Below, in pieces: positions 9,658-19,300 of a stretch of DNA of 64,000 bases. The stretch covers positions 3,224,001-3,288,000 of the forward strand of contig NZ_AP022589.1 in the NCBI RefSeq assembly GCF_010731755.1. The letters are read 5' to 3'. The translations under genes and the position numbers were made by a program. This stretch comes from Mycolicibacter minnesotensis (GTDB lineage: Bacteria; Actinomycetota; Actinomycetes; Mycobacteriales; Mycobacteriaceae). Numbering within the stretch: position 1 is the stretch's first letter; each line of letters opens with the position of its first letter. The notes under the pieces were generated by a model that had not been told where the DNA came from, did not search any database, and saw nothing but the letters and a program-made list of their open reading frames with translations.

Positions 9658-10350
9658 CTGCCAGGGTTGATTGCCGAATCGGTCCACGTGCACCACGTCA
9701 CCGATGTCCGGTCGCTGGGTGGGGCCGTATCGCCCGCGAGCCCAGCCGATCGGGATGATGCACACCGGCACCATCTCGGGAGGTAGCTGCAGCACCTTGC
9801 GGGTGCTGCGGACCAGCCACAGCGGCAGCGTCTGCAGCGAAGCCCCCAAGCCCACGGCTCGGCACGCCAGCAGCAGGTTCTGCACCGCCGGGTAGACCGA
9901 CCCGTAGAACGACGAGACCCTGAGCTGCGGCCGTCCGACGGGCCGGTGCTTGAGAGTGCGCCGGTAGCAGGCCACCACCAGCGTCGGAAGTTCGTGGAAG
10001 TGCTCACGCTGCCACTCCGACACTCGCAACTGACGTCGCGTCGCCTCATCGGGGGCGGCGCGACGGGCGAACCACCCGAACAGTTTGAAGGCTCGTTGAT
10101 AGCTGCGCACCAGTCGCCGCTTTTGCACTGCGTCGTTGACCACGACAAAGGCCCAGTCTTGGCTGTTGGAACTGGTCGGCGCCTTCAATGCGAGCGCAAG
10201 CACCTCGCGGAGCACATCGGTGTCGACGGGATCCAGGTGCAGCCGACGGATCGCACGCTGGGTGCGCATGGCATCGGCGAGCGGCATGCTCAATCCGGCG
10301 AGCGCCGCGGTGGCGTCCGGCGGCACGAAAGGCCCCGAGCCGGTGGTCAT
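9619..10350 (-). CDS. Nitroreductase-family protein
   Basis: 243 residues of the FMN-dependent nitroreductase fold: MRTQRAIRRLHLDPVD (FMN-binding Arg cluster), LKAPTSSNSQDWAFVVV (the conserved PSxxNxQxW-type segment) and GLGASLQTLP near the C-terminus. Family members reduce quinones, nitro groups or enones using NAD(P)H. Its ATG overlaps the stop of the upstream reductase gene (ATGA at 10347-10350), so the two are made together and share the operator-controlled promoter. It may act on the same compound as its partner; this is inference. Confidence 0.88.
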   Translation of the reverse strand: MTTGSGPFVPPDATAALAGLSMPLADAMRTQRAIRRLHLDPVDTDVLREVLALALKAPTSSNSQDWAFVVVNDAVQKRRLVRSYQRAFKLFGWFARRAAPDEATRRQLRVSEWQREHFHELPTLVVACYRRTLKHRPVGRPQLRVSSFYGSVYPAVQNLLLACRAVGLGASLQTLPLWLVRSTRKVLQLPPEMVPVCIIPIGWARGRYGPTQRPDIGDVVHVDRFGNQPWQSAQAGQLGGEGP

Positions 10351-11543
10351 GGCTTGTCCGCGATGACCTCGAAGGTAAGGCCCGCGTCGGTGAGGCGGCG
10401 CAGCAGGTTCTCGCCCATCGCCGCGACGGTCGTCACCTGACCCGCCGTCACCGGATTGTCGTCAAAGGCCAGGGACATGGCTGCCTCGGCGATCATCTTC
10501 GCGGTCTCGCCGTAGCCCGGATCGCCGCCGCGGACCTGGGTGTGGACCTGCTTCCCGCCACCTTCGCCGATGAAATCCACGGTGAACCACGAACTGGCCC
10601 TTCGTGATTCCGACGGGCCTTCGCCCTGCGGGATGCGCTGACCGAGCAGCCGGCGCAGCCGCGGCACCTGCGCTGCGGCGACGAACGCGCCTAGGCCGGC
10701 AAGGAGGCCGGCCAGCGTTGTGACGCGCTGGACACCCGCATAGTGCGCATAGCTGAAATCGGGACCGTACTCGGAGCGGGCGACCGCGGACCGCTGCACG
10801 ATCTGCGGGTCGACGGTCGGCATGGGCAACAGCCAGATGCCGAGGGTGGCGTCGTGATGCGGAATACCGGACCGGACACGGGATCGGCGGTCACTGGTCT
10901 GCGGCTCGGCTTTGGTGCGTGCGATCGCGGCCTGCCGCATCTGTCGTGGACGCGACATCTGCGCCAGGGCGGAGTGCAAGGTCCCACCGGAGATCATCAT
11001 CTTGGTGCGGACCACCCCGCGCAGTGTCAACGGCACTCCGTCCGGCAGGTGCGTGACCGTGAAGAAGGCCCCCAGGTCGTGGGGGATGGAATCGAAGCCG
11101 CAGGCATGAACGAGCCGAGCGCCGCTCGCCACGGCCCGGGCGTGGTGGGTCAGGTACATCTTGTCGACGAATTCCGGCTCGCCGGTGAGGTCGACGTAGT
11201 CGGTGCCGGCCGCGGCGCACGCGGCTACCAGCGGCTCGCCGTGCTCCAGGTACGGACCGACCGTGGTGATCACCACGCGTGCGGACTCGGCGACGGTGCG
11301 CAACGAGTCCGGGTCGCCGCTGTCGGCCACGAGGACGGAAAGGGTGCCGGCAGCAGGGTTGATGGCGGCGAGTCGGTCGCGTACCGCTTCCAGCTTCGTC
11401 GGGTTGCGGCCGGCCAGGGCCCATCGGGCATCGCTGGGAAGGTTGGCCGCGAGATATTCGGCGGTCAGGCCGCCGGTGAAGCCGGTGGCGCCGAAGATCA
11501 CCAGATCAAAAGGGCGGCGCGGAGTTTGGTCGGGGATGCTCAT
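10347..11543 (-). CDS. Saccharopine dehydrogenase-like/trans-acting enoyl reductase family protein
   Basis: 398 residues with an N-terminal Rossmann domain (FDLVIFGATGFTGGLTAEYLA), VVITTVGPYLEHGEPLVAACAAAGTDYVDLTGE, and HACGFDSIPHDLG. This is the mycobacterial family that includes Rv2449c and the trans-acting enoyl reductase Rv2953 of phthiocerol lipid synthesis. The frame is open up to 11603, but the ATG at 11543 is preferred because the upstream part is occupied by two operator copies (11570-11619). First gene of an operon with the nitroreductase. It is a distant paralogue of the gene at 47239. Substrate unknown. Confidence 0.87.
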   Translation of the reverse strand: MSIPDQTPRRPFDLVIFGATGFTGGLTAEYLAANLPSDARWALAGRNPTKLEAVRDRLAAINPAAGTLSVLVADSGDPDSLRTVAESARVVITTVGPYLEHGEPLVAACAAAGTDYVDLTGEPEFVDKMYLTHHARAVASGARLVHACGFDSIPHDLGAFFTVTHLPDGVPLTLRGVVRTKMMISGGTLHSALAQMSRPRQMRQAAIARTKAEPQTSDRRSRVRSGIPHHDATLGIWLLPMPTVDPQIVQRSAVARSEYGPDFSYAHYAGVQRVTTLAGLLAGLGAFVAAAQVPRLRRLLGQRIPQGEGPSESRRASSWFTVDFIGEGGGKQVHTQVRGGDPGYGETAKMIAEAAMSLAFDDNPVTAGQVTTVAAMGENLLRRLTDAGLTFEVIADKP

Positions 11544-11569
11544 GGCCCATCTTCTTCGGGTGGGATAGA

Positions 11570-11619
11570 TGTTAACAGTGCTTACGTCAGCATAGGAGCT
11601 CAAGTAAGCGGCGTCAACA
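11570..11619. promoter_or_regulatory. Two further TetR operator copies upstream of the reductase operon
   Basis: TGTTAACAGTGCTTACG (11570-11586) and AGTAAGCGGCGTCAACA (11603-11619) match the pair at 8727-8789 and are again in opposite orientations, 33 bases start to start. The second ends directly at the stop codon of the transporter gene. Confidence 0.72.
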
Positions 11620-13071
11620 TCAAGCCGGCAGCCCGTCGTCGCCTGTCTCGCGCAGCCCGGACTTCGCGATGGCCTCGGCCTCTTGCTCGGTGGCCACCGA
11701 CGGTCCCGAACCCGGCAGCCGCTTGCCGGCTACTTCGGGGGTGAACCAGAGCGTGATGGCCCCGACGACACCCGCACCCATCAGCAGGTAGGCCGGGACC
11801 AGCACGTTGCCGGTTCCCGAGACCAGCGTCTCGGCGACCAGCGGGGTGGTACCGCCGAACATCGAGACCGAGATGTTGAACCCGATTGCCACCGCGAAGT
11901 AGCGCACCTCAGACGGGAACAGGGCGGGCAGCGTGGAGGGCGTGGTGCTGTAGAAACACAGCAGCATCACCCCGATGATCAGCACGCCGAGCAGGCGCAG
12001 CGCGTAGCTGCCGCCCTGGCCGATCAATAGGAACGCCGGAACCGAGCCGACGATCAGCAGGGCGCTGCCGGTCCACAGGATCGGTTTGCGGCCGATGCGG
12101 TCGGAAAGCCTGGCCAGTGGGACCACCGCGACCAGCATCAGCAGCAACGCCACCACGATCATCGTCAGGCCGCCGCTGCCGCTGATCCCGCCGACCTGTT
12201 TGAAATACGTGGGCAGGTAGCCCGTCAGCATGTAGTTGGTGACGTTCTCCGCCAGCACCAGGCCCATGCAGATCAGCAGGCCGGTGCGTTGCCGCATCAC
12301 CGTCCGCTGGAACTGCCCCCAGCCGTTGCCGCTGGCGGCGCTGTGGTTGCTGCGGAGCTGCTCGTAGACCGGCGACTCGTCGATGCGCAGCCGCATGTAC
12401 AGCGCAATGGCGGCCAGTGGGACGCCCAACAGAAACGGCACCCGCCAGCCCCACTGCAGCATCTCGGCAACGGGCAGCTGGGTCTTCAGGGCGGTCACCA
12501 CCGCCGCGCCCAGCACGTAGCCACCGAGTGTGCCCAGCGGTAGAAAGCCGGCGAGCGCTCCGCGATTGCGATCGGGCGCGTGTTCGCTGATGTGGGTCAT
12601 CGCGCCCACGTACTCGCCGCCGGTGGAGAAACCCTGCATGATCCGGGTGACGATGAGCAGAATCGGCGCCCAGATTCCGATGTCCTCATAGGACGGCAGC
12701 AGTCCGGTCAACGTGGTGCCGACCGCCATCAGAGTGACGGTCATGATCAGAACTCGCCTGCGGCCGATCCGGTCGCCCAGCGCACCGAAGATGATCCCGC
12801 CGAACGGCCGCACCGCGAACGCCGCCGCCAAGGTTCCGAACGTGGCGATCAAGCCGACCGCGCTGGAGCTGTCGCCGGGATAGAAGACCTGCGCGATCGT
12901 GGTGGCCAGGAAGCCATAGATGCCGAAGTCGTACCACTCCATGAAGTTGCCGATCGCCGTGCCGGCGATCGAACGCTGCATGGCGGCCGGGTCCGAGACC
13001 CGGATATCGTCGCGGGCCCATGTGGTGCGGCTCGTGTGTTCACCGCTGCCGGACCGGCCCCTGGTATCCAC
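11620..13071 (-). CDS. MFS transporter, metabolite:H+ symporter (MHS) type
   Basis: 483 residues, 12 predicted helices. GNFMEWYDFGIYGFLATTIAQVFYP at the start and GDRIGRRRVLIMT between helices 2 and 3 identify the MHS branch (relatives of ProP, KgtP and ShiA), which imports small organic acids or osmolytes with protons. The GTG at 13071 is preferred over an earlier in-frame start because TACGTT lies exactly 7 bases upstream, the leaderless pattern. It ends at the operator preceding the reductase operon, so read-through could link them, though its own promoter carries a different inverted repeat. Substrate cannot be assigned. Confidence 0.88.
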   Translation of the reverse strand: MDTRGRSGSGEHTSRTTWARDDIRVSDPAAMQRSIAGTAIGNFMEWYDFGIYGFLATTIAQVFYPGDSSSAVGLIATFGTLAAAFAVRPFGGIIFGALGDRIGRRRVLIMTVTLMAVGTTLTGLLPSYEDIGIWAPILLIVTRIMQGFSTGGEYVGAMTHISEHAPDRNRGALAGFLPLGTLGGYVLGAAVVTALKTQLPVAEMLQWGWRVPFLLGVPLAAIALYMRLRIDESPVYEQLRSNHSAASGNGWGQFQRTVMRQRTGLLICMGLVLAENVTNYMLTGYLPTYFKQVGGISGSGGLTMIVVALLLMLVAVVPLARLSDRIGRKPILWTGSALLIVGSVPAFLLIGQGGSYALRLLGVLIIGVMLLCFYSTTPSTLPALFPSEVRYFAVAIGFNISVSMFGGTTPLVAETLVSGTGNVLVPAYLLMGAGVVGAITLWFTPEVAGKRLPGSGPSVATEQEAEAIAKSGLRETGDDGLPA

Positions 13072-13078
13072 CGCAAGC

Positions 13079-13103
13079 AACGTATACCAACCGCTGGTAG
13101 ACG
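13079..13103 (-). promoter_or_regulatory. MFS promoter with inverted repeat
   Basis: On the minus strand TACGTT (13084-13079) is a -10 element, 7 bases before GTG 13071. It overlaps an inverted repeat with arms CGTATACCA and TGGTAGACG separated by 5 bases (13081-13103; 8 of 9 positions pair). This differs from the TetR operator nearby, so a second regulator is likely. Confidence 0.5.
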
Positions 13104-13147
13104 TCCCGCCTCACCACAGGACCTGGCCGGGCGGCTCGGAGGGCCTC

Positions 13148-13153
13148 TACGCT
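13148..13153 (+). promoter_or_regulatory. -10 element of probable leaderless promoter (lipoprotein gene)
   Basis: TACGCT, 7 bases, then ATG 13161, with no ribosome-binding site. It is back to back with the MFS promoter within about 90 bases. Confidence 0.6.
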
Positions 13154-13160
13154 GGCGACC

Positions 13161-13937
13161 ATGCGCAGGCTCGTCGCCGTCCTGTCCGTGGTGAGCGCCG
13201 CTGCCGCCCTGGCCGGCGGTTGTGCACCTGCACCTTCCCCGAGCATCCCGGGGTCGCTGTCGGCGTCGACGGCACAGGTCTCGCCGAGCGGCGCGCCGCC
13301 TGCTGCGACCGCCACATCGTCGAAGCGGTCCACCGAACCTCTGCCGGATGCGGCGGCGATCCTGCGGGAGGCCAGCGATACCGTGGCGCAAGCCGACAGT
13401 GTGCACCTGTCGCTGTTGGTGATCGGCAACGTGGAGAACATGGCGGCCACGGCGGTGGATGCCGACGTGACCCGTAGCCCCGCCCCTGCGGCGCGGGGCT
13501 ACGCCAAGATCGCCTACCGGGGCGCTCCGGCGTACGTACGGTTCGTGGTGTCCGGCGGCCACTTCTTCGTGTTTGAAGAGGGTGGCCGCTGGATCGATTA
13601 CGGGCCGGCCGGCGATCTGTACGACGCGGCGGGCATCCTGAGCCCCGGCACGGCATTGGCGGGGATGCTGACCGACTTCGTCGATCCCGAGGTCGAGAGC
13701 CGCGAACTGGTCGACGGCGTGCATACCGTCCGGATCACCGGCCAGATCTCAGCCGACACGGCGACCAGGATCGTGCCGCAGCTGCGCCCCGGCAAGCGGA
13801 CCTCGTGCACGGTCTGGATTCAGGAGACCGGCGATCACCAGCTGGTCGCGCTGAAGCTCGACGCCGGCGACGACGCCGTGCAGATGGACTTCTCCAACTG
13901 GAACGCCCCGGTCAGCATCGCGCCGCCGCGCTCCTGA
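13161..13937 (+). CDS. LppX/LprAFG-type lipoprotein
   Basis: 258 residues. A signal sequence ends in an AGGC lipobox with Cys at 21, followed by a Ser/Pro/Ala-rich linker (22-62) and then a globular domain beginning DAAAILREASDTVAQADSVHL. This start and the later VDGVHTVRITGQI segment resemble mycobacterial LprG/LprF/LppX proteins, which carry acylated lipids across the periplasm in a hydrophobic pocket. M. tuberculosis lprG is paired with an MFS pump; here too a transporter gene is adjacent, but it is divergent and of a different MFS type. Lipid cargo unknown. Confidence 0.85.
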   Translation: MRRLVAVLSVVSAAAALAGGCAPAPSPSIPGSLSASTAQVSPSGAPPAATATSSKRSTEPLPDAAAILREASDTVAQADSVHLSLLVIGNVENMAATAVDADVTRSPAPAARGYAKIAYRGAPAYVRFVVSGGHFFVFEEGGRWIDYGPAGDLYDAAGILSPGTALAGMLTDFVDPEVESRELVDGVHTVRITGQISADTATRIVPQLRPGKRTSCTVWIQETGDHQLVALKLDAGDDAVQMDFSNWNAPVSIAPPRS

Positions 13938-14094
13938 CCGAGGCGGGGGAGGTTATCCCCAATCCGCAGTTCGTCCCCAATGGCCGCTGTTCAGGACTTC
14001 CGGATCGGCTTGCATGTCGGGCCTGTCCGGCCCAATGGGTGCAGCACCGGCAGGCGCGTCAGGCCCGCCGGCAACCAGGAAAGGAAGCCTGCAC

Positions 14095-14580
14095 ATGTAT
14101 GAAACGCAACTGACCGTGGTAGGAAACATCGCCTCAGACCCGATCCGCCGCCGCGTGGGTGACCATGAGCTGATCAAATTCCGGGTCGCCAGCAACTCGC
14201 GCAAGAGGGCCGCCGACGGCAGCTGGGAGACGGGCAACTCGTTATTCGTGACGGTCAACTGCTGGGACCGGCTGGTTACCGGGGTGGGCGCGTCGTTGAG
14301 CAAGGGGCTGCCGGTGATCGTCATGGGGCACCTCTTCACCAGCGAGTACGAGGACAAGGACGGGGTGCGCCGTTCATCGGTGGAGTTGCGCGCCACCGCC
14401 GTCGGCCCCGACCTGGCGCGGTGCGCGGCGCGGGTGGAGAAGATCATCGCGGCCGGACCGGACAATCCGTCGGTGACCGCCCGCGCCGACCACGCCGAAG
14501 GCCCGGACTGCTCCGAGGCTGAATCCGACACCGACGCCGAGGCCGGCGACGAGATGGCGGGCATGGCAATGGCGCCCTGA
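14095..14580 (+). CDS. Single-stranded DNA-binding protein, second mycobacterial type
   Basis: 161 residues with an OB fold (MYETQLTVVGNIASDPIRRRVG...FRVASNSRK...SLFVTVNCWDRL). The C-terminal tail is acidic but lacks the DDDIPF tip of the main SSB, so it is the paralogue SsbB (Rv2478c, also about 161 residues). Start ATG 14095 has AGGAAAGGA at 14077-14085; the frame stays open upstream without support. It binds single-stranded DNA, with a proposed stress role. It lies just upstream of ettA with an 80-base gap. Confidence 0.9.
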   Translation: MYETQLTVVGNIASDPIRRRVGDHELIKFRVASNSRKRAADGSWETGNSLFVTVNCWDRLVTGVGASLSKGLPVIVMGHLFTSEYEDKDGVRRSSVELRATAVGPDLARCAARVEKIIAAGPDNPSVTARADHAEGPDCSEAESDTDAEAGDEMAGMAMAP

Positions 14581-14660
14581 GCGCAGCCGACAGCTGTGCA
14601 GGGTGACCCCCTAGGATGGTCAGCGAGCAATTTCGCGCGACCAGGAGGCGACACCCCGGC

Positions 14661-16334
14661 ATGGCTGAGTTCATCTACACGATGAAGAAGGTGCGCAAAG
14701 CGCACGGCGACAAAGTCATCCTCGACGATGTCACGCTGAATTTCCTGCCCGGCGCCAAAATCGGTGTGGTCGGCCCCAACGGTGCCGGCAAGTCCAGCGT
14801 CTTGCGGATCATGGCCGGGCTGGACAAGGCGAACAACGGTGACGCTTTCCTGGCGCCCGGCGCCAGTGTCGGGATCCTCATGCAGGAGCCGCAGCTGGAC
14901 GAGACCAAGACTGTCCGGGAGAACGTCGAAGAGGGCGTGCCCATCAAGGGCAAGCTGAATCGGTACAACGAGGTCGCCGAGCTGATGGCCACCGACTACA
15001 CCGACGAGCTGATGGACGAGATGGGCAAGCTCCAGGAGGAGCTTGACTCCGCCGACGCCTGGGACATCGATTCGCAGCTCGAGCAGGCGATGGACGCGCT
15101 GCGCTGCCCCCCGCCCGACGAGCCCGTCACCCACCTCTCCGGTGGTGAACGCCGGCGGGTGGCACTGTGCAAGCTGCTGCTGAGCAAGCCTGACCTGTTG
15201 CTCCTTGACGAGCCGACCAACCACCTCGACGCCGAGAGCGTGCTCTGGCTTGAGCAGCACCTGGCCTCCTACCCGGGCGCGATCCTCGCGGTCACCCACG
15301 ACCGCTACTTCCTCGACAACGTGGCGCAGTGGATCCTGGAACTCGACCGCGGCCGGGCTTACCCCTACGAGGGCAACTACTCGACCTATCTGGAGAAGAA
15401 GGCCGAGCGCCTCGATGTTCAGGGCAAGAAGGACCAGAAGCTGCAGAAGCGGCTGAGGGATGAACTCGCCTGGGTGCGCTCGGGCGCCAAGGCTCGCCAA
15501 GCCAAGAACAAGGCCCGGCTGCAGCGCTACGACGAGATGGTTGCCGAGGCGGAGAAGACCCGCAAGCTCGACTTCGAGGAGATCCAGATCCCGGTCGGCC
15601 CGCGGTTGGGCAACACCGTCGTCGAGGTCGAACACCTGGACAAGGGCTTCGACTCTCGTCAGCTGATCAAGGATCTCTCGTTCACGCTGCCGCGCAACGG
15701 CATTGTCGGTGTGATCGGCCCCAACGGCGTCGGCAAGACGACCCTGTTCAAGACGATCGTGGGTCTTGAAGAGCCGGACAGTGGCACGGTCAAGGTCGGC
15801 GAGACGGTCAAGCTGAGCTACGTCGACCAGAATCGCGCGGGCATCGATCCGAAGAAGACGGTCTGGGAAGTGGTCTCCGATGGTCTGGACTACATCGAGG
15901 TAGGCCAGAACGAGATTCCGTCGCGGGCCTACGTCTCGGCGTTCGGCTTCAAGGGTCCCGACCAGCAGAAGCCGGCCGGCGTGCTCTCCGGCGGTGAGCG
16001 CAACCGGCTGAACCTGGCATTGACTCTCAAGCAGGGCGGCAACCTGATCCTGCTGGACGAGCCCACCAACGACCTCGATGTCGAAACACTCGGCTCGCTG
16101 GAGAACGCCCTCGAGCAGTTCCCCGGCTGCGCGGTGGTGATCAGCCACGACCGCTGGTTCCTCGACCGGACCTGCACGCACATCCTGGCGTGGGAGGGCG
16201 ACGACGACAACGAGGCCAAGTGGTTCTGGTTCGAGGGCAACTTCGGTGCCTACGAGGAGAACAAAGTGGGACGTCTCGGTGCCGAGGCGGCGCGTCCGCA
16301 CCGAGTGACCCACCGCAGACTCACCCGCGACTAG
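14661..16334 (+). CDS. ettA: Energy-dependent translational throttle protein (ABC-F)
   Basis: 557 residues, with two ABC domains: Walker [10 protein letters not shown] (~35-43) and GPNGVGKTT (~353-361), signatures LSGGERRR and LSGGERNR, and Walker [13 protein letters not shown] and [12 protein letters not shown]. The inter-domain linker is rich in Lys/Arg, as in ribosome E-site binding ABC-F proteins. Cytosolic; gates elongation by energy state. Start ATG 14661 with AGGAGG at 14643-14648; the C-terminus carries an extra basic tail. Same place and size as Rv2477c. Confidence 0.96.
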   Translation: MAEFIYTMKKVRKAHGDKVILDDVTLNFLPGAKIGVVGPNGAGKSSVLRIMAGLDKANNGDAFLAPGASVGILMQEPQLDETKTVRENVEEGVPIKGKLNRYNEVAELMATDYTDELMDEMGKLQEELDSADAWDIDSQLEQAMDALRCPPPDEPVTHLSGGERRRVALCKLLLSKPDLLLLDEPTNHLDAESVLWLEQHLASYPGAILAVTHDRYFLDNVAQWILELDRGRAYPYEGNYSTYLEKKAERLDVQGKKDQKLQKRLRDELAWVRSGAKARQAKNKARLQRYDEMVAEAEKTRKLDFEEIQIPVGPRLGNTVVEVEHLDKGFDSRQLIKDLSFTLPRNGIVGVIGPNGVGKTTLFKTIVGLEEPDSGTVKVGETVKLSYVDQNRAGIDPKKTVWEVVSDGLDYIEVGQNEIPSRAYVSAFGFKGPDQQKPAGVLSGGERNRLNLALTLKQGGNLILLDEPTNDLDVETLGSLENALEQFPGCAVVISHDRWFLDRTCTHILAWEGDDDNEAKWFWFEGNFGAYEENKVGRLGAEAARPHRVTHRRLTRD

Positions 16335-16386
16335 GGTTGGTCCGGTAGCGGCGCTGCCGGAACTGACACGGTCAGGAGGGGTGGGG

Positions 16387-19300
16387 ATGACAAAGTCCAC
16401 CAAGGAATCAACCGCGTGGACAACATTTCCCGATCCCTCTGAGCCGCAAGGTATTCCCGATTGGGTTTCGTCGGCCTACATCCAGACTTACCGGGGCTCG
16501 CACAGCGACTCGCTGGTCAGTGATGAGCCGACGGACACCGACCCGGCCAGCCGAGCCGCCGCCACCGCCGTCGTGACCCCGGCCCTGGTGGCCGCGCACG
16601 CCCGGTTGGCCCGGACCCGGCTCCCCGGCGAATCCCGGATCGCGATCTATCCCGCCGACGACGGTTGCGGATTCGGTCCCGCGCTGCAATTGGTCACCGA
16701 CCACGGCGGCATGCTGATGGACTCGGTTGCGGTATTGCTGCACCGACTCGGGGTGGCCTACGTCGGGATCATGACCCCGGTGTTCGCGGTGCAGCGCGAC
16801 ACCGCCGGGGAACTGCGCGCGGTGGAGCCGAGATCCGCGGACCGCGCCGACGCAGAAGAGGCCTGGATTCACGTCCAGCTCTCGCCGACGGTCAACCGGC
16901 ACACCCTCGCTGAGACCGAACGACTGCTCCCCGATGTGATGGCCGACGTTCGCCAGGTGGCGATCGATTCCAAGGCGATGCGTAACGCGCTTACCGAACT
17001 GGCCGCCGACGTCGAGGCGAACACGCAGGGGCACTACACCGCTCCGGACCGCGACGATGTCGCCGCGCTCCTGCACTGGCTGGCTGACGGACACTTCGTC
17101 CTGCTGGGCTATCAGCGCGGGGTGGTCCGTGACGAGCACGTGCTGGTCGAGGACGCCGCCCGGCTGGGCGTGTTGGCGCTGCGGAAGTCTTTGCGGCCCA
17201 GGCTCATCGGTGACAACTTGTTGACCCTGGCGCAGGCCACCGTGCCCAGCTACATGCGATTCAGCTCGCACACCTACGTGGTGGTGATCCGGGAGGACAC
17301 CGGCGACAGCATCGTTGCGCACAGATTTGTCGGACTGTTCACCGCCGGCGCCATGAACGCTGACGTCTTCGAAATCCCGGTTATCTCCCACACTGTCCGG
17401 CACGCGCTTGCGCTTGCGGAGAAGGAGCCCGGGCACCCCGGACAACTGCTGCTCGACATCATCCAAACCGTCCCTCGCTCAGAGCTCTTCGCGATTACCC
17501 CAGAGCAGCTGCTGAGCATGGCGATGGCGGTGTCCGACCTTGGTTCGCGGCGCGGGACCCTGCTGTTCCTCCGCGGGGACCGCACCGGCCGCTTCGTTTC
17601 CTGCCTGGTGTATCTGCCGCGTGATCGCTACACCACTCCGGTGCGGCTGCACATGGAGGACATTCTGGTCCGCGAATTCGGCGGAGTGGGTCTGGAATAC
17701 AGTGCGCGCGTGAGTGAAGCGCCCTGGGCGTTGCTGCATTTCATGGTCCGCATGTCGGACGATCCCGGGGCCCGTGCGGTCGACACCGGGGAAGCCAACC
17801 GGGTCCGGATACAGGGATTGCTGGCCGAGGCCACCCGCACCTGGGGTGACCGGCTACTGCAGACTGCGGCGCAGGACTCCATCGACGCCGAGGTGGCGGA
17901 ACACTATGCCGTCGCCTTCGACGAGATCTACAAGCAGGCCGTCACGCCGGCCGAGGCCGTCGGTGACATTGCCATCATCGAAGGACTGGCTGACGATTCG
18001 GTCAAGTTGGTGTTCTCCGACTACGGCGAAGCCGACGGGGGACAGTTGGCCTGGTTCCTCGGTGGGCACGGTGCCTCGCTGAGCCAGCTCCTGCCGATGC
18101 TGCAGTGCATGGGGGTGGCGGTCCTCGAAGAGCGGCCGTTCACCGTGACGCGAGCCGATGGCCTGCAGGTGTGGATCTACAAGTTCAAGGTGTCGGCCGA
18201 TCCCACCATCGAGATCCCGGCGGCCGGATCTGCGCGCAGCGACGCACAACAGCGGTTCGCCGACGGGGTCACCGCGATCTGGGAAGGCCGGGCCGAGGCC
18301 GACCGATTCAACGAACTGGTCTTGCGCGCCGGGCTGACCTGGCAGCAGGTGGTGGTGCTGCGGGGCTACGCGAAATACCTGCGCCAGGCCCGTTTCCCCT
18401 ACAGCGAGCACCACATCGCCTCAGTGCTCAACCAGTACCCGGGCATTGCACGGGCCCTGGTGGCACTGTTCGAGGCACTGTTCGACCCGTCGCGCACGCA
18501 TCGCAGCCGTGACGCGCAGGCCGCGGCCGCCGACGTGGCGGCCGGTATCGACGCAGTGGTGAGCTTGGACACCGACCGGGTACTGCGCGCATTCGCGTCG
18601 CTGATTCAAGCGACCTTGCGTACGAATTACTTTGTCACCCGCCCGGATTCAGCTCGGGCGCGCAATGTGCTGGCACTCAAACTGGACGCAGCCCTGATCG
18701 ACGAGCTGCCGTTGCCCCGGCCCAAGTTCGAGATCTTCGTGTACTCGCCCCGCGTCGAAGGGGTACATCTGCGGTTCGGTTTCGTGTCGCGCGGTGGGCT
18801 GCGCTGGTCGGACCGACGCGAGGACTTTCGCACCGAGATTCTGGGATTGGTCAAAGCCCAAGAGGTCAAGAACGCCGTCATCGTCCCGACCGGCGCCAAG
18901 GGCGGGTTCGTGGTCAAACGGCCGCCGGTACCCACCGGCAACCCGGTCGCAGACCGGGACGCGGCGCGTGCGGAAGGGGTGGCCTGCTACACCCTGTTCA
19001 TCTCTGGCCTGCTCGACGTGACCGACAATGTCGACCACGCGACCGGTGCCATCAGTGCGCCCCCACAGGTCGTGCGCCGCGACAGCGATGACGCCTACTT
19101 GGTGGTGGCCGCTGACAAGGGCACCGCCAGCTTCTCCGACATTGCCAACGGCGTTGCCGCGTCCTACGGCTACTGGCTGGGCGACGCGTTCGCCTCCGGC
19201 GGCTCAGTGGGCTACGACCACAAAGAGATGGGCATTACCGCCAAGGGCGCCTGGGAGTCGGTCAAGCGGCACTTCCGCGAGATGGGAGTCGACACCCAGA

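Noticed and set aside
16381..16386. GTG 16381 as gdh start
   Set aside because: Only 1 base from the Shine-Dalgarno sequence; the ATG at 16387 is correctly spaced.
13953..16403. Very long open frame on the minus strand opposite ssb and ettA
   Set aside because: It mirrors real genes with strong family matches; such antisense frames arise from the high-GC third-position bias. The same holds for 50735-52675 and 39644-region mirrors.
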